From the NCBI RefSeq assembly GCF_016756395.1, contig NZ_AP018365.1, positions 5,335,001 through 5,399,000 on the forward strand: 64,000 nucleotides of DNA, in the 5' to 3' direction. Below the pieces are notes generated by a model. That model saw only the letters and a program-made list of their open reading frames with translations. It was not told where the DNA came from and made no database searches. Source of the stretch: Streptomyces sp. SN-593. Lineage in GTDB: Bacteria > Actinomycetota > Actinomycetes > Streptomycetales > Streptomycetaceae. Position numbers and translations under genes: made by a program. Shown piece by piece: positions 42,141 to 50,485 of the stretch. Within the stretch, counting starts at the first letter, position 1. Each line of letters starts with the position of its first letter.

Positions 42141-42247
42141 AACCCGCGGGACGGGGAACTCTGGAGAGAACCGTCCACCGGGAGGTGGTCCGGAACCCGC
42201 GGGACGGGGATGCCCGGAGGGGACCGTCCACCGGGAGGTGGTCCCGG
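42141..42247. repeat. Tandem duplication of a ~54-bp hairpin-containing unit
   Basis: Two copies (42141-42193 and 42194-42247) begin AACCCGCGGGACGGGGA and each contains ACCGTCCACC/GGGAGGTGGTCC, able to fold. They lie in the 354-bp gap before the GT4 gene, which otherwise holds the inverted repeat above. Confidence 0.7.
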
Positions 42248-42311
42248 AACCGACAACTGCGGGCCACCCGGGGGGTCACGCACGTTCACCTCCGTGGGAT
42301 CGGATGCGGGA

Positions 42312-43817
42312 ATGGCGGAGCCCTCACCCCGGCCGGCGCTGCGCGTCGTGATCGTGACGGACGGCGCACTGGACGGCGACTCCCGGGCCGTGCGCGTGGC
42401 CTCGGCCGCGGACACCGCGGGGTACGCGGTGACGCTGGTCGGAACGGGGCCGGCGAGATCGGCCCCGCCCTCCGTCACCGTGCGGGACGTCACCGTGGAG
42501 ACCGCGCTCGGCGGCCACCGCGAGCGCCGCCCCCGCCCCGGCCTGCGCTGGCCGCTCGCCTACCGCGGCGCGGAGGCGTACGAGCGCCGCACCGCGCTCC
42601 TGGCCGCGTACCGCTCGCTGCTGGCCACCCGCGCCGCCGAACTCGACGTGATGCACCGCCCGTTGCCGCTCCAGGCGTTCGCCCGCGCCGGCCACGGCCT
42701 GACGTTGGCCGGGCTGGCGGTGCGGGCCGGCTGGACCGGGCTGCGCGCCGCCCAGCACCGCGCCGCGGTGGAGCGCCGGCGCACCCCGGACACGCGGCTC
42801 GACGACCTCGCCGCGGAACTCGCCCGCCTGGCGTTCGGCCGCCGGGCGTGGCGGCGGCTGGACCCGGCCCTGCTGGACCAGGAGGTCGCCTACGGACCGG
42901 TGCTCGACGCGGTCCGCCCGCACCTGATCCACGCGCTCGGCCACCGCGCGCTGGCCCTGGCGATCCGGGCCGCGCTGCGCGCGGAGGGCGCCGGGCACCG
43001 GATCGAGGTGGTGTGGGACGCGCCGCCGCACGTCCCCGCCGCCACCCGGCGGGCCGCCGTCGTGGACGACGCGCTGCTGCGCTCCTACGCCCGGGAGGCC
43101 GACGGGGTGGTCACCGTCGGCGACCGCCTCGCCGGCGAACTGCTGGTCCGGCACGGCCTGTCCACGCTCCCCACGGTGGCCCGCAACACCCCGCCGGCGA
43201 CCCGGGTGACCGGCCGCCGCGACGCCGGGGTACGCGCCCGCTGCCGGCTCGGCCCGGACGTCCCGCTGCTGGTGCACACCGGCCCGGTCACCCCCGACCG
43301 CGGCGCGTCCACCGTCGTGGAGGCGCTGCCGAAGCTCTACGACCTGCACGCCGCGTTCGTGGTGCCCGACCCGGACGACCCGTACCTGGCGGAGCTGCGC
43401 GACCGCGCCTCCCGGATCGGCGTGCACGCCCGGCTGCACGTGGTGCGGTACGTGCCGGTGCCCGAGATCCCGGCGTTCCTGTCCTCGGCCGACATCGGCG
43501 TGCTGCCGGTGCACCAGCTCCCGCACCACCAGACCGTCCTGGCCACCCGCTACTACGAATACGCCCACGCCCGGCTGCCGGTCGTGGTCTCGGACGTGCG
43601 GGCGATGGCCGCGGCCACCCTGGAGGCCGGCAACGGCGAGGTGTTCCGGGCCCGCGACACCGCCGACTTCGTGCGGGCGGTCGGCGCGGTGCTCACCAAC
43701 CCGCGCCGCTACCGCAAGGCGTACGACCGGGTGGAACTGCTGCGGCAGTGGTCCTGGCAGACCGAGTCCGCGCCGCTGCTCGACCTGTACGCCCGGCTGC
43801 TCGGCCCGCTGCGCTGA
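42312..43817 (+). CDS. GT4-like glycosyltransferase
   Basis: The protein has 501 residues. The N-terminal half is variable, starting LRVVIVTDGALDGDSRAVRVA; the C-terminal half is GT-B with ADGVVTVGDRLAGEL, VHTGPVTPDRGASTVVEAL, a YVPVPEIPAFLSSADIGVLPV motif and a late RYYEYAHARLPVVVSDVRAM, the usual donor-binding region of GT4 enzymes. It probably adds a sugar to the same surface polymer. ATG 42312 is preferred; GTG 42294 is in frame but lacks a ribosome site. It is the last glycan gene before the unrelated DUF3152 gene. Confidence 0.82.
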   Translation: MAEPSPRPALRVVIVTDGALDGDSRAVRVASAADTAGYAVTLVGTGPARSAPPSVTVRDVTVETALGGHRERRPRPGLRWPLAYRGAEAYERRTALLAAYRSLLATRAAELDVMHRPLPLQAFARAGHGLTLAGLAVRAGWTGLRAAQHRAAVERRRTPDTRLDDLAAELARLAFGRRAWRRLDPALLDQEVAYGPVLDAVRPHLIHALGHRALALAIRAALRAEGAGHRIEVVWDAPPHVPAATRRAAVVDDALLRSYAREADGVVTVGDRLAGELLVRHGLSTLPTVARNTPPATRVTGRRDAGVRARCRLGPDVPLLVHTGPVTPDRGASTVVEALPKLYDLHAAFVVPDPDDPYLAELRDRASRIGVHARLHVVRYVPVPEIPAFLSSADIGVLPVHQLPHHQTVLATRYYEYAHARLPVVVSDVRAMAAATLEAGNGEVFRARDTADFVRAVGAVLTNPRRYRKAYDRVELLRQWSWQTESAPLLDLYARLLGPLR

Positions 43818-43847
43818 CCTTCCGCCCGCGCGGGTCCGGCCGGGTGG

Positions 43848-44711
43848 TCAGGCGACCGGCGGACCCTGGATGTAACGGCCGTCGGCGTCGTACGGCCAGG
43901 CGTTCGCCTTGCAGCCGTGCAACCCGTCGATCTGCTGCATCATCACCGGTGCGAGCCTGCCGGCGCCGGGGCAGCCCTCGTGGCCGTGGCCGATGCGGTG
44001 GCCCACCTCGTGGTTGATGATCAGCGCCCGGTAGTCGTCGATCGGTCCGGGGAACTGCGGCGAACCGAGCAGCCAGCGCTTGAGGTTGACCACGACGGTC
44101 GCGCCGACGTCGCAGTTGACCTCGCCGTGGGTGTGCAGCCCGGCGGCGCCGCAGATGGCGTCCACCGTGTCCGGGGTGGCGATCTTGACGACGAAGTCGG
44201 CGGGGCCGGAGGAGACGAGCTGGAAGCCGTCGCGGCCGTCGTCGGTCCAGCCGCGCGGGTCGGCGAGGATGCCCTGGATCTCCTTCGCCGCGGCCTGGGC
44301 CGCCACGCCGGTGCCGCCCTCGACCTCCACCTCGTAGCGGCGTATGTCGCCGTGCCCGACCGCCTCCCCGGACGCGTCGGCGGTGGTGAAGGTGCCCGAG
44401 CCGTGCGTCGGGACGGTCGGGGTGACCGACGGCCGCGGCGAGCCGGTCGCCGGAGGCGGCGCGGTGCCCGTGGTCGGGCTCGCGGGCGTCGCGGGCGTCG
44501 CGGGCGTCGCGTGGCCGCCGGCGGCACGCGCCGGCGCCGTGTCGGCGTGCGCCCGGCTGCCGGAGCGCACCGCGAAGAGCGTCACCCCCAGCAGTGCCAG
44601 GAAGGCCAACCCGAGGACCAGGTAGGGGCCTCGGTGCCCGGGCGCCCGCCGGGACGCCCGCCCGTGACCCGTGCGGGGGGCCGCCCTCCGCCTGCGTGCC
44701 CTGCTGCCCAT
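43848..44711 (-). CDS. DUF3152-family protein, zinc-protease-like
   Basis: The protein has 287 residues. A basic N-terminus precedes one membrane helix (YLVLGLAFLALLGVTLFAV), a Thr/Pro-rich spacer and the DUF3152 domain. The domain ends with INHEVGHRIGHGHEGC, an extended HExxHxxxxxH zinc-binding motif like metzincins, followed by APVMMQQ, the Met-turn equivalent. Two Cys pairs (ICGAAGLH/VNCD and later) may form disulfides. It is probably an extracytoplasmic, membrane-anchored metalloprotease, though no activity is established for the family. ATG 44711 is chosen because GAGAGGA lies upstream. Confidence 0.82.
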   Translation of the reverse strand: MGSRARRRRAAPRTGHGRASRRAPGHRGPYLVLGLAFLALLGVTLFAVRSGSRAHADTAPARAAGGHATPATPATPASPTTGTAPPPATGSPRPSVTPTVPTHGSGTFTTADASGEAVGHGDIRRYEVEVEGGTGVAAQAAAKEIQGILADPRGWTDDGRDGFQLVSSGPADFVVKIATPDTVDAICGAAGLHTHGEVNCDVGATVVVNLKRWLLGSPQFPGPIDDYRALIINHEVGHRIGHGHEGCPGAGRLAPVMMQQIDGLHGCKANAWPYDADGRYIQGPPVA

Positions 44712-44981
44712 TCCACGTCCTCTCCGGTCGACGGCATGACGGCGCACCGGTACGACGGCGGCGGGGGAGGGGGACCGGGCGACCGCGTACGGTGCGTGCT
44801 GGCCCCAGGCTCACGCCGGCACATGATGGCTCTTGGCCCGTGAGGTCACGAAGGTGCAACGGCCGGCCGGACGTGCCTGCTGGGGCCGTCGGCGCGGAGC
44901 CGGCCCGTGTGACCGTTCTGCAACAGTCGCCCTCCGACGGGCGTCCGGCCCGCCCGCCGGCCGGACGGCGTGCCCATACTG

Positions 44982-45833
44982 ATGCGCGTGTCCCGGGTCC
45001 TGCTGATCGAAGACGACCCCGCCGTGCGGCGGGGCATGGAAGTGGCGCTGCGGCACCGCGGGCACACCGTCACGTCCGCGCCCACCGGCGAGGAGGGGCT
45101 CGCCCTCCTGCGCACGCGGCGGCCGGACGTCGTGGTGCTCGACCTGATGCTGCCCGGCATGCGCGGACTCGACGTCTGCCGGCGGATACGCGACCGCGAC
45201 CAGGTCCCGATCATCATCGTGACCGCCCGCGGCGACGACGTGGACGTGGTGGTCGGCCTGGAGGCGGGCGCGGACGACTACGTGGTCAAGCCGGTGCGGG
45301 CCGGCGTGCTGGAGGCGCGGATACGCGCGGTGCTGCGCCGTACCGACCCCGGCGCGGCCGGCCGGGCGCGGCCGGTGCCGAGCACCTACGGCGACCTCGT
45401 GGTCGACCGCGCGGCCATGGTGGTCACCTACCGCGGCGAGCCGGTGCCGCTCGCCCCCTCCGAACTGCGCCTGCTGCTGGCGCTGTCGGCCTCGCCCGGG
45501 CGGGTGCTCAGCCGCCAGCAGTTGCTGGAGCAGGTCTGGGAGCACAGCTACCACGGCGACGTGCGGCTGGTGGACGCGTGCGTGAAGCGGCTGCGGGGCA
45601 AGCTCGGCGGGAGCGGCGGCGGTCCGGCGCCAGGTCCCGGCCAGGTGTCGGGCTCGGGCTCCGGTCCGGTGGCGCGCCAGGGTTCCGCGTCCGGTTCGGG
45701 CCCGGGTCCGAGTTCGGCGTCCGGCTCCGGCGCGGGTGCTTCCGGCCGTTCCGGCAACTCCACCGCCCACGGCGGGAGTTCCGGCTGCATCGAGACGGTG
45801 CGCGGCTTCGGCTACCGCTTCCGCGCGGTGTGA
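44982..45833 (+). CDS. AfsQ1/CseB-like response regulator with a long insertion in the DNA-binding domain
   Basis: The protein has 283 residues. The receiver has LIEDDPA, phospho-Asp in VVVLDLMLPGM, VTARG and DDYVVKPVRA. The OmpR-type winged helix reads APSELRLLLALSA, then RQQLLEQVWEHSY and the recognition helix DVRLVDACVKRLRGKL. About 60 Gly/Ser/Pro/Ala-rich residues (208-268) follow before the wing CIETVRGFGYRF, where normal regulators have about 8-10. GTG 44988 is an alternative start, since CATACT (44975-44980) could serve as a -10 for a leaderless message. It is followed by its kinase and a lipoprotein gene. Confidence 0.88.
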   Translation: MRVSRVLLIEDDPAVRRGMEVALRHRGHTVTSAPTGEEGLALLRTRRPDVVVLDLMLPGMRGLDVCRRIRDRDQVPIIIVTARGDDVDVVVGLEAGADDYVVKPVRAGVLEARIRAVLRRTDPGAAGRARPVPSTYGDLVVDRAAMVVTYRGEPVPLAPSELRLLLALSASPGRVLSRQQLLEQVWEHSYHGDVRLVDACVKRLRGKLGGSGGGPAPGPGQVSGSGSGPVARQGSASGSGPGPSSASGSGAGASGRSGNSTAHGGSSGCIETVRGFGYRFRAV

Positions 45834-45848
45834 GGGCGGCCGGACGCG

Positions 45849-47321
45849 ATGGTCAGGATGCCCGGAGCCGTACGCAGTCTGCGATTCCGCCTCGTCGCCG
45901 GCTTCGGCCTGATCGCGGCGGTGAGCGCCCTCGGCACCGGCGCCCTGACCTTCCGCGAGGCACGCACCGGGGTGCTCCAGCAGAGCCAGGACACCGTCGT
46001 CAACCAGTTCCGGGACAGCGTCGACGCGCTGACCCCCGGCATCCCGCCCCAGCCCGGGCAGGCCGAACTGTCCTCCCTGGTGGACGACCTCGCCACCACC
46101 CACCGCTCCCAGCACTGGCGGGTGCTGGCCACCTACGGCTCCCTGCGAGCCGGCTCGCAGCCCGGCGACCGCTTCCCCGAGCTGAGCGCGGAACTGCGCC
46201 GGTCGGTGCGCACCCGCAAGGTGGCGGTCTTCCAGCGCGTGCACATCGGCGGCGCCTCCTCGCTCGTGGTCGGCCTGCCCGTCGTCCACGGCACCGGGGA
46301 CGACGAGCGGGTCGGGTCCGGGCTCGCCTTCTACCTCGTGGTGCCGCAGACCACCGAGCAGCGCTACGTCACCGCGCTGGTCGGAGCGGTCGAGCGGGCG
46401 GCGCTGCCCGCGCTGTGCCTGGCGGTGCTGCTGGCGCTGTTCGTCTCCCGCGGCGTGCTGCGCCCGGTGCGGGCGCTGCGCCAGGCCACCCGCAGGATGG
46501 CCGCGGGCCACCTCGACACCCGGCTCAACGTCAACGGGTCGGACGAACTCGCGGACCTGTCGGCGGCGTTCAACGAGACGGCGGTGGCGCTGGAGCGGTC
46601 GGTGTCCGAGCTGCGCCGGATGGAGGCCCAGGCCCGGCGGTTCGCCGCGGACGTCTCGCACGAGCTGCGCACGCCGCTCGCCGCGATGTCGGCGGTCACC
46701 GACGTGCTGGACGAGGAGGCGGCGGGCCTGGAGCAGGGCACCGCCGAGGCGGTGCGGCTGATCAGCGAGGAGACCGAGCGGCTGGTGCGGTTGGTGAACG
46801 ACCTGATGGAGATCTCCCGGTTCGACGCGGGCGCGGCCGAACTCCACCTCGACGAGATCGACCTGGCCGAGTCGGTGCGGCGCACGCTGGCTGCGCGCGG
46901 CTGGGGGGAGGGGGTGGAGCTGCGGCTGCCCGGGCCCGGGGACCTGCGGGCGGCGGTGGATCCGCGGCGGTTCGACGTGGTGGTGGCGAACCTCGTCGGC
47001 AACGCGCTGCGGCACGGCGCGCCGCCGGTCACGGTGACGCTGGAGCGGGCGGCGGAGCCGCCGGGGGCGCGGCTGGTGGTGGCCGACCACGGGCCCGGGA
47101 TCGCTCCGGAGGCGCTGTCGCAGGTCTTCGAGCGGTTCTACAAGGCGAGTTCGGCGCGCACCCGGAGCGAGAGCAGCGGGCTCGGGCTGGCGATCACCGC
47201 GGAGAACGTGCGGCTGCACGGGGGCACCGTCCGGGCGCGGAACGCGGCGGGGGGCGGCGCCGTCTTCACGGTGGAGCTGCCGGAGCGGCCCGCGGGCGCG
47301 CGGTCGGGGGAGGACACGTGA
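45849..47321 (+). CDS. Sensor histidine kinase of the AfsQ2/CseC-like type
   Basis: The protein has 490 residues. Helix 1 (RLVAGFGLIAAVSALGTGAL) and helix 2 (ALPALCLAVLLALFVSRGVL) bound an extracellular sensor of about 150 residues. HAMP is at about 200-250; the DHp has SHELRTPLAAM; the ATPase has NLVGNALRHG, DHGPGIAP, FERFYKA and SGLGLAITAENV. It lies 15 bp after the regulator gene, and its stop overlaps the lipoprotein GTG. Systems of this layout in Streptomyces respond to envelope or nitrogen/glutamate stress; which applies here is unknown. Confidence 0.9.
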   Translation: MVRMPGAVRSLRFRLVAGFGLIAAVSALGTGALTFREARTGVLQQSQDTVVNQFRDSVDALTPGIPPQPGQAELSSLVDDLATTHRSQHWRVLATYGSLRAGSQPGDRFPELSAELRRSVRTRKVAVFQRVHIGGASSLVVGLPVVHGTGDDERVGSGLAFYLVVPQTTEQRYVTALVGAVERAALPALCLAVLLALFVSRGVLRPVRALRQATRRMAAGHLDTRLNVNGSDELADLSAAFNETAVALERSVSELRRMEAQARRFAADVSHELRTPLAAMSAVTDVLDEEAAGLEQGTAEAVRLISEETERLVRLVNDLMEISRFDAGAAELHLDEIDLAESVRRTLAARGWGEGVELRLPGPGDLRAAVDPRRFDVVVANLVGNALRHGAPPVTVTLERAAEPPGARLVVADHGPGIAPEALSQVFERFYKASSARTRSESSGLGLAITAENVRLHGGTVRARNAAGGGAVFTVELPERPAGARSGEDT

Positions 47322-47968
47322 GGGCGCGGCGCGGGGGAGGGGGCGTGAGGGCGCGGCGCGGCGGAGGGGGCGCGAGGGCGTGGCACGCCGGCGCGGCCGG
47401 TGCCGCGGGCGCCGCCGCGCTGGTGCTGCTCGCCGGCTGCGGGGTGCCCACCACCGGCGTCATCGACGTGGGGGTGCCCGTGGACGGGCTGCCCAGCGGG
47501 CCGGCCGCGCTCCGCGTCGTGCCGGTCTACTTCCTCGACGCCGACGGCCGGCTCCAGGCGGCCGAGCACACGGTGCCGGACGGGTCGGAGCCGGAGGCCG
47601 CGGCGGTGGACCTGCTGCTGGCCGGGCCCGCGGCCGCCGGGCGCCCCGACCTCACCACGCACCTGCCCCGGTCCCCGGTGGCCCCCGCGGTGGGCGTGCG
47701 GGGCCGTACGGTCACCGTGGCGCTGCCCGCCCCGGTGCCGCGGCTCGACGCGCTCGCGATGGAGCAACTGGCCTGTACCGCCTCGGAGGCGTGGCCCGCG
47801 GCAGTCCCCGCCGCCGTGTCCCCCTTCCCGGGCGCGGCATCCCCCGGACCCGGCCGGCAGCCGGTCCGGATCGACGTGACCGCCCCCGGCTGGCACCTCA
47901 CCCGCACCTCCCCGTCCTGCCCCCGCCCCACCGCGTCCCCCTCCGCCGCCTCCGGAGGTGTGACCTAG
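47318..47968 (+). CDS. Lipoprotein encoded with the two-component system (GerMN-like)
   Basis: The protein has 216 residues from GTG 47318, or 207 from GTG 47345. The N-terminus repeats VRARRGGGG twice, from a 27-bp DNA duplication, and then has a lipoprotein signal ending in the lipobox LLAGC. The mature part resembles GerMN-domain lipoproteins (VVPVYFLDADGRL, AVDLLLAGP). It ends in a Pro/Ser-rich tail; its TAG stop supplies the first base of the heptamer array. It overlaps the kinase stop by 4 nt, so it is likely a sensor accessory, like CseA or lipoproteins near AfsQ. Confidence 0.78.
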   Translation: MRARRGGGGVRARRGGGGARAWHAGAAGAAGAAALVLLAGCGVPTTGVIDVGVPVDGLPSGPAALRVVPVYFLDADGRLQAAEHTVPDGSEPEAAAVDLLLAGPAAAGRPDLTTHLPRSPVAPAVGVRGRTVTVALPAPVPRLDALAMEQLACTASEAWPAAVPAAVSPFPGAASPGPGRQPVRIDVTAPGWHLTRTSPSCPRPTASPSAASGGVT

Positions 47969-48135
47969 CGGCCCGCGGCCCGCGGCCCGCGGCCCGCGGC
48001 CCGCGGCCCGCGGCCCGCCGGTCGCCGGTCGCCGGTCGCCGGTCGGAGGTCAGCGTCCGCAGCCCGCAGCCCGCAGCCCGCAGCCCGCAGCCCGCGGCCC
48101 GCCGGTCGGAGGTCGGCGTCCGCGGCCCGCCGGCC
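47968..48135. repeat. Array of 24 in-phase heptanucleotide repeats
   Basis: From 47968 to 48135 every base falls in a 7-bp register: GCGGCCC x7, GCCGGTC x4, a 14-bp GGAGGTCAGCGTCC, GCAGCCC x5, GCGGCCC, GCCGGTC, GGAGGTCGGCGTCC, GCGGCCC and GCCGGCC. The order A-B-C recurs three times with different expansion of each part, as expected from slippage. It lies between the lipoprotein stop and the MarR promoter. No gene is apparent in the array. Confidence 0.9.
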
Positions 48136-48194
48136 GACGAGGCGCGGGCGGCCGTCGCGCCCGTGCGCACCGCCCCGACTCCTGACAGGCGCGC

Positions 48195-48241
48195 CGAAAA
48201 TGTTTTGACAGTGTTTGTATAAGTGCTGTTGCATCGGCGGA
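48195..48241 (+). promoter_or_regulatory. AT-rich promoter/operator region of the marR gene
   Basis: An AT-rich island in otherwise very GC-rich DNA contains GAAAATGTTTTGACAGTG, then TGTATAAG (48217-48223 region), a plausible extended -10. A TTGACA at 48205-48210 is too close (7 bp) to be its -35. The island may be the MarR binding site. Confidence 0.4.
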
Positions 48242-48763
48242 ATGGACGGCACGGAGCAGGCGCCCGGGGGCGCCGCGGGGAGCGACCCCACCGAGGAGGG
48301 GCTGTGGCGGCCGCTGCGGCTGCTGCTCGCCGAGATGGACGACGACATCGGGCGGATCTACGCCGAGGCGGCGCTCGACGGCATCAGGCCCGCGTACGTG
48401 ATGGAACTCCTGCGGCTGCACGCGCGCGGCCCGATGACGATCACCGAGCTCGCCGCGTCCGTGCACCGCACCCACTCCGCGGTCAGCCAGAAGGTCGCGG
48501 CGATGCGGTCCGCCGGGCTGGTGCGGACCGTGCCGGGGTCGGACGCGCGGACCCGGCAGGTGGTCCTCACCGCGAAGGCGCGCCGGATGGCGGGCCGGCT
48601 CGCCGCGGAGTGGCGGGCCACCGAGCGGGCCAGCGCCGAGCTGGAGGCCGAACTGCCCTACCCGCTCAGCCGGGTCGTCGAGGACATGCGCGCCGCCCTC
48701 GCCCGGCGCGGCTTCCACGACCGGATCGCCGCGCTGCTCGCGGAGGACCCCGAGTGGGGCTGA
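48242..48763 (+). CDS. MarR-family transcriptional regulator
   Basis: The protein has 173 residues. The winged helix region has ARGPMTITELAASVHRTHSAVSQKVAAMRSAGLVRTVPGSDARTRQVVLTAKARR, given by its key HRTHSAVSQKV recognition helix and DARTRQV wing. The N-terminal about 20 residues are Gly-rich. It is followed 5 bp later by an MFS gene, the usual target of MarR repressors, with which it probably forms an operon. The ligand is unknown. Confidence 0.85.
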   Translation: MDGTEQAPGGAAGSDPTEEGLWRPLRLLLAEMDDDIGRIYAEAALDGIRPAYVMELLRLHARGPMTITELAASVHRTHSAVSQKVAAMRSAGLVRTVPGSDARTRQVVLTAKARRMAGRLAAEWRATERASAELEAELPYPLSRVVEDMRAALARRGFHDRIAALLAEDPEWG

Positions 48764-48768
48764 GGCCC

Positions 48769-50205
48769 GTGCGGCGGATCGCGCCGGACGCCGCGAGCCC
48801 GGCGGGATCCGCCGGACGGGCCCTGAGGCGCCTGCTCGTCGACACCGCGCCGCTGCGCGTCTCCCCGGCGTTCCGACGGCTGTGGACCGGGCGGGCCGTG
48901 TCGGGGTTCGGCGCGCAGATGACGCTCGTCGCCGTCATGTACCAGGTGTGGCAGGCGACCGGCAGCACCGTGTGGAGCGGCGCGGTCGGCCTGGCCCAGG
49001 CCCTGCCGGTGGTGGCGCTCGGGCTGCCGGCCGGCGCGGTGGCGGACCGGGTGGACCGGCGCCGGCTGTGCCTGGGGTCGGCCTTCGGCCAGGCGGCGTG
49101 CTCGGCGCTGCTCGCCGTACAGGTACTCGGCACCGGCTTCCCGGTGGCCGCCGTGCTCGGCCTGCTCGCGGTGCAGTCGTCGTTCGGCGCCTTCTCCGGT
49201 CCGGCGTCCGGCGCGTTCCTGCCGCAACTGCTGCCCAGGGAGTCGCTCGCGGCCGGGCTCGCCCTCAACCGGATCGCGTTCCAGGCCCAGATGCTGCTGG
49301 GGCCCGCACTCGGTGGGATCGTCATCGGCGTGTGGGGCGTCGGCGGCTGCTACCTGCTCGACGCGGTCTCCTTCGGCGCCGGGCTCTACGGACTGTTCGG
49401 CCTCCCGGCGAAGCCGGTTGCCGCCGCGCCCGCGGAGGAGGCGGCCACCGCGGTGACGACCGCCGGGTCCGCCACGGCCGTCCCGACATCCGCGGCCGTC
49501 CCGACACCCCTCGCCGTCCCGACACCCGCGGCCAGCCCGACGGCCGTGGCGGACCCGGCCGCCGAGGAGGCCCCGGCCGTCGACGGGCCGGCCCGGCCCG
49601 GGCTGCGCGGTGTCGCCGACGGCCTGGCCTTCCTCGCCCGCACCCCCGCGGTCCGCGGCGCCCTGCTCACCGACCTGGCGGCCACCGTGCTGTCCATGCC
49701 GATCAGCCTCTTCCCGCTGGTCGACACCGAGCGGTTCGGCGGCGATCCGCGCACCCTCGGCCTGTTCCTCAGCGCGATCGCGGTCGGCGGGATCGCCGCC
49801 TCGGTGCTGTCCGGGTCCTTCACGCGGCTGGCGCGCCCCGGCACGGTCATGCTCGCCGGGTCCGCGCTGTGGGGCGTCGCGCTGGCGTGCTTCGGCCTGT
49901 CGACGCGCCCGTGGGCGGCGCTGGGCTGCCTGGTGGTGGCCGGCGCCGCCGACACCGTCGCGGTGGTCTCGCGCGGCACCATCGTGCGGCTGCACACCCC
50001 GGACGCGCTGCTCGGACGGGTGGGCGCGGCCGAGCAGATCGTCGGCCAGGCCGGCCCGGACCTGGGCAACATGCGCGGCGGCCTGGTCGCGAGCGCCTGG
50101 TCGGGCACGGCCGCGCTGGTCAGCGGCGGCCTCCTGTGCGTGGCGGCGGTGGGGGCGATCGCGTGGGGGTTCCGCGAGCGCTCCCCCCGGGTCGCCCTGC
50201 CCTGA
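48769..50205 (+). CDS. MFS transporter (enterobactin exporter-like/MFS_3)
   Basis: The protein has 478 residues and about 12 helices. The N-terminal region FRRLWTGRAVSGFGAQMTLVAVMYQVW and the loop VADRVDRRRL (MFS motif A-like) match drug/siderophore-exporter-type MFS_3 proteins. Residues about 215-265 are a Pro/Thr/Val/Ala-rich central loop with repeated VPTP units. It is preceded by a MarR gene, which suggests an inducible efflux pump. The GTG at 48769 lies 5 bp after the marR stop. Confidence 0.85.
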   Translation: MRRIAPDAASPAGSAGRALRRLLVDTAPLRVSPAFRRLWTGRAVSGFGAQMTLVAVMYQVWQATGSTVWSGAVGLAQALPVVALGLPAGAVADRVDRRRLCLGSAFGQAACSALLAVQVLGTGFPVAAVLGLLAVQSSFGAFSGPASGAFLPQLLPRESLAAGLALNRIAFQAQMLLGPALGGIVIGVWGVGGCYLLDAVSFGAGLYGLFGLPAKPVAAAPAEEAATAVTTAGSATAVPTSAAVPTPLAVPTPAASPTAVADPAAEEAPAVDGPARPGLRGVADGLAFLARTPAVRGALLTDLAATVLSMPISLFPLVDTERFGGDPRTLGLFLSAIAVGGIAASVLSGSFTRLARPGTVMLAGSALWGVALACFGLSTRPWAALGCLVVAGAADTVAVVSRGTIVRLHTPDALLGRVGAAEQIVGQAGPDLGNMRGGLVASAWSGTAALVSGGLLCVAAVGAIAWGFRERSPRVALP

Positions 50206-50378
50206 CGCCTCCGCGGCCGCGCGCTGTCGGGCCACAGGGCCGTAACACCGGCGCCGTAAGGTGAAGGGGGCCCTGAAGGGGCCGCACGCGTGAGGCGCCG
50301 CGGGGCGCGCGTTGCCTCGCGTCCGCTCGTTCGTTGAGCGACTATGGATGTGTTCATGCCTGAACCCCAAAAGGGAGG

Positions 50379-50406
50379 GCATACCCCTGAGGATGACCAG
50401 GTATGC
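50379..50406. promoter_or_regulatory. Inverted repeat upstream of the M20 gene
   Basis: Perfect arms GCATACC (50379-50385) and GGTATGC (50400-50406) are separated by 14 bp; a third GCATACC (50491-50497) lies just inside the gene start. The repeated heptamer suggests a regulator site. The rest of the 280-bp gap holds a CCTGAAGGGGCCGC hairpin-like segment and no gene. Confidence 0.45.
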
Positions 50407-50485
50407 GCCGATCGGCCGTTTCTTTGCTCCTCCCGTCAGCACAGAAGAACATCGTTTTTCCCGATCACCCGATGAGGAGCAGGTC

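Noticed and set aside
47968..48135. Heptamer array as a CRISPR array
   Set aside because: No unique spacers between repeats and no cas genes; the units are contiguous 7-mers.
48205..48223. TTGACA and TATAAG as a normal promoter pair for marR
   Set aside because: Only 7 bp separate the hexamers; the TTGACA is more likely part of an operator.
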